Source of the DNA: Sodiomyces alkalinus F11
Taxonomy: Eukaryota; Ascomycota; Sordariomycetes; Glomerellales; Plectosphaerellaceae
Assembly: GCF_003711515.1 (NCBI RefSeq)
Contig: NW_021167096.1
Span: 1 to 64,000 of the forward strand
Direction of reading: 5' to 3'
DNA: 64,000 bases
Numbering within the stretch: position 1 is the stretch's first letter; the number at the start of each line of letters is the position of its first letter. A model generated the notes under the pieces. The model did not search any database and was not told the DNA's origin. It saw only the letters and a program-made list of their open reading frames with translations. The translations under genes and the position numbers were made by a program. This document shows, piece after piece, positions 63,601-64,000 of this stretch.

Positions 63601-64000
63601 AAATGATTAACTTAGTAGAGCAGAAATCTCGTGTGTGTGTATTATATCCAGTTATATCTGGGAGAGTCTCTTATGCCCTTAATTTAGATGGTGAAGACTC
63701 TATTATGGGTACTATATTATTTAGATCCTATCCGGTCTTTTCCGGTATCTACCCTTATTATATCCTAATACCCGAAGTCCCCGATATCTGGAGCCCTTAG
63801 TTATAGAGTAGATCCCCCCTAAATCCCCTATAGACTATATCGTGGTCCTGTCTATACGATACACCCCTTTAGTTAAGGTAGGTTTTCTTAGGTTAACTAA
63901 CTAATTAGAGGCTTCGGTTTAAACTAAACGCTCTTAACTTTTCTACTATAAAATTAATAGTTAAGGGAAAACGCCCTCGTAAAAAAGATCTAAATCCGCC
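63600..64000. repeat. TA-rich, RIP-like sequence at the right edge
   Basis: CA and TG become rare and TA frequent (TTATATCC, CTATATTA type words) from about 63600 to the end, like the block at 4031-5340. Probably the edge of a decayed transposon that continues outside the window. Confidence 0.6.

Noticed and set aside
63603..63800. 65-residue frame at the right edge
   Set aside because: TA-rich RIP-like composition and no domain; probably decayed repeat DNA.

Overview
The window is the end of a chromosome from a filamentous ascomycete (Pezizomycotina, most likely Sordariomycetes). It opens with CCCTAA telomere repeats. The genes have short GT-AG introns with CTAAC/CTGAC branch sites. The content is typical of this group: a HapX-type iron regulator, a UVDE endonuclease, a Dfg5/Dcw1-type GH76 enzyme and a TPT-family transporter. 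Transposon relics carry the mark of repeat-induced point mutation (RIP): loss of CA/TG, excess TA, and stop codons that are only TAG or TAA. No database search was possible. All functions come from reading the translations, and intron borders were placed by hand from splice signals and frame.

Layout. 1-50 is telomere. 51-158 is the last ~108 bp of one retroelement copy, followed by a second, near full-length copy (about 159-4009) that ends in telomeric repeats again. This element encodes a decayed Penelope-like reverse transcriptase and, near its 3' end, a hammerhead ribozyme fold. From 4031 to about 5340 is TA-rich RIP debris. Protein genes start abruptly at 5516: 3-hydroxyisobutyryl-CoA hydrolase (-), Sm D2 (+), dihydroxyacetone kinase (-), a GH76 Dfg5/Dcw1-like protein (-), a Shg1/BOD1-domain protein with a long RD/RS tail (+), a TPT-family transporter with an apparent 6-nt microexon (-), a membrane-anchored ubiquitin protease (-), mitoribosomal uL1m (+), Cog2 (-), HapX (+), a 1747-residue fungal protein with a Sel1-like C-terminus (+), an intron-bearing tRNA-Tyr (+), GTP cyclohydrolase I (-), TAF11 (+), a small secreted protein (+), a dead divergent pair of GH2 beta-galactosidase and sugar permease relics, UVDE (-) and an incomplete RING-type gene (-). 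From about 58 kb to the end I see no convincing gene except one small ORF, and the last 400 bp are again TA-rich.

The genes do not form a single pathway. The set is mostly housekeeping (splicing, transcription, DNA repair, mitochondrial translation, Golgi traffic, iron control, valine and glycerol metabolism), which is unusual so close to a telomere. The most interesting system is the telomere-end Penelope-like element. Its orientation (5' end toward the chromosome tip, 3' end joined to internal telomere repeats), nested copies, absence of a visible endonuclease and embedded hammerhead all fit an endonuclease-deficient element that reverse-transcribes onto chromosome ends, here inactivated by RIP. 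Secondary points are a 506-bp mariner-type MITE, an 88-bp dispersed hairpin repeat, a recurring intergenic 9-mer, and frame-neutral introns.
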